Below are positions 12,348 through 12,852 of a stretch of 12,852 bases of DNA, piece by piece. A model generated the notes under the pieces. The model did no database searches and was not told where the DNA came from. It saw only the letters and a list, made by a program, of their open reading frames with translations. How positions within the stretch are numbered: position 1 is the first letter of the stretch; every line of letters starts with the position of its first letter. The position numbers and the translations under genes were made by a program. This DNA is from Opitutia bacterium (GTDB taxonomy: Bacteria; Verrucomicrobiota; Verrucomicrobiia; Opitutales; Opitutaceae): NCBI GenBank assembly GCA_003157575.1, contig PMKA01000154.1, positions 1-12,852 on the forward strand, read 5' to 3'.

Positions 12348-12852
12348 GCACGCTATGCTTGTGCTGCTTCGGTGCCGCGCGGCGCGCCTGCTGTTCGGCT
12401 GCGCTGTAATTCTCAGGCATCTTGTCGGCGATGTCATGGAGTTCGCCACCCTGCCAGGCGATCGCCAGGATAACTTCACTCACCACCGGATCAACCAGCA
12501 CCATTCGGCGCACTTCTGCTAGAAACCGGTCCGATCCCCCCTCACCTCGCTCGCATTTGGTCAACCGAAGGTCGAAATCCGCCTCGAAATAGCGCATCGT
12601 TCCGACCCGGCGCAATCCTGATTCGTCGAAGAGATGCATCCACTTCTGCGCGAGCCCTGCGGCGATCGGGAACATGAATGCGAAGCTTTGTCCGTGGACG
12701 GTCAGGCCCAGGCTCGCCTCGCTCGAACCCCTGCCGGTGAAGGACTCGGAAAAGAGCGCGCTGTAGTCGATCTCCTGGTGCAATTCGTCGCAACCGGTCA
12801 TGCGAAAAACAAAGCGCCCGGCCTTCGCATCGTAGTGGTCGATGGCCAGCTT
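12325..12852 (-). CDS. Unrecognised protein, C-terminal part (5' end outside window)
   Basis: The minus-strand frame is open from the right edge (12852) to TAG at 12325, giving at least 175 residues. An ATG lies at 12801. The 17 codons before it (KLAIDHYDAKAGRFVFR) are open and look coding, so the true start is probably beyond the window. I do not recognise the family. Visible stretches are LGLTVHGQSFAFMFPIAAGL, WMHLFDESGLRRVGTMRYFE, RRMVLVDPVVSEVILAIAW and a charged, Ala/Gln-rich tail ending KHSVPIPGPIG. There is no clear transmembrane segment, signal or cysteine motif. It converges on the patatin gene with a 23-bp overlap of the two 3' ends. Confidence 0.55.
   Translation of the reverse strand, partial: KLAIDHYDAKAGRFVFRMTGCDELHQEIDYSALFSESFTGRGSSEASLGLTVHGQSFAFMFPIAAGLAQKWMHLFDESGLRRVGTMRYFEADFDLRLTKCERGEGGSDRFLAEVRRMVLVDPVVSEVILAIAWQGGELHDIADKMPENYSAAEQQARRAAPKQHKHSVPIPGPIG

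Overview
This window is high-GC bacterial chromosome carrying housekeeping and accessory genes. No rRNA, complete tRNA, CRISPR array, integrase or transposase is visible. The gene mix suggests a Verrucomicrobiota-like (Opitutaceae-like) or similar high-GC environmental bacterium. The clues are a Tat-exported DUF362 protein coupled to a polyferredoxin, an 'acidobacterial-type' PadR plus orphan permease pair, a GPH sugar symporter, weak or absent Shine-Dalgarno sites, and GTAG-headed REP palindromes. The taxonomic assignment is inference; no marker gene is present.

Layout. (1) 1-1269: the start of a GPH-family sugar:cation symporter (minus strand, cut by the window edge), then divergently an YghZ-type aldo/keto reductase with a TTG start. 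(2) 1270-1381: a REP palindrome pair between convergent genes. (3) 1382-1789, minus: a small Gpt-like phosphoribosyltransferase. (4) 1790-2068: a divergent intergenic region that carries a second kind of palindromic element. (5) 2069-4782: a redox module of a Tat-signal DUF362 protein overlapping by 3 bases (3020-3022) a membrane polyferredoxin with 24 cysteines in six cluster motifs; a REP-type repeat is embedded in its coding sequence. (6) 4783-4901: another REP pair, then rsmE (4902-5654). (7) 5728-8141: three consecutive genes with GyrI-like effector domains. They are an AraC-GyrI fusion, a GyrI-like protein with an 87-bp palindromic element inserted in frame, and an uninterrupted GyrI-like paralogue. 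(8) 8142-8365: a hairpin-rich spacer ending in a perfect palindromic operator, then a PadR regulator and an 880-aa orphan ABC permease. (9) 11348-11495: 148 bp in which I see nothing convincing. (10) 11496-12347: a patatin-like phospholipase, converging on an unrecognised minus-strand gene that runs off the right edge.

The main theme is two unrelated families of small palindromic repeats, each found both between genes and, in frame, inside a protein-coding gene. One family has the architecture of REP sequences mobilised by RAYT (TnpA-REP) enzymes and shows paired base changes in its hairpin stems. The other is an element of about 82-87 bp whose coding copy adds 29 residues to a GyrI-like protein; its neighbour paralogue serves as an uninterrupted control. 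The segment from about 7524 to 11347 is visibly less GC-rich than the left part and may have been acquired. No gap between genes exceeds 300 bases.
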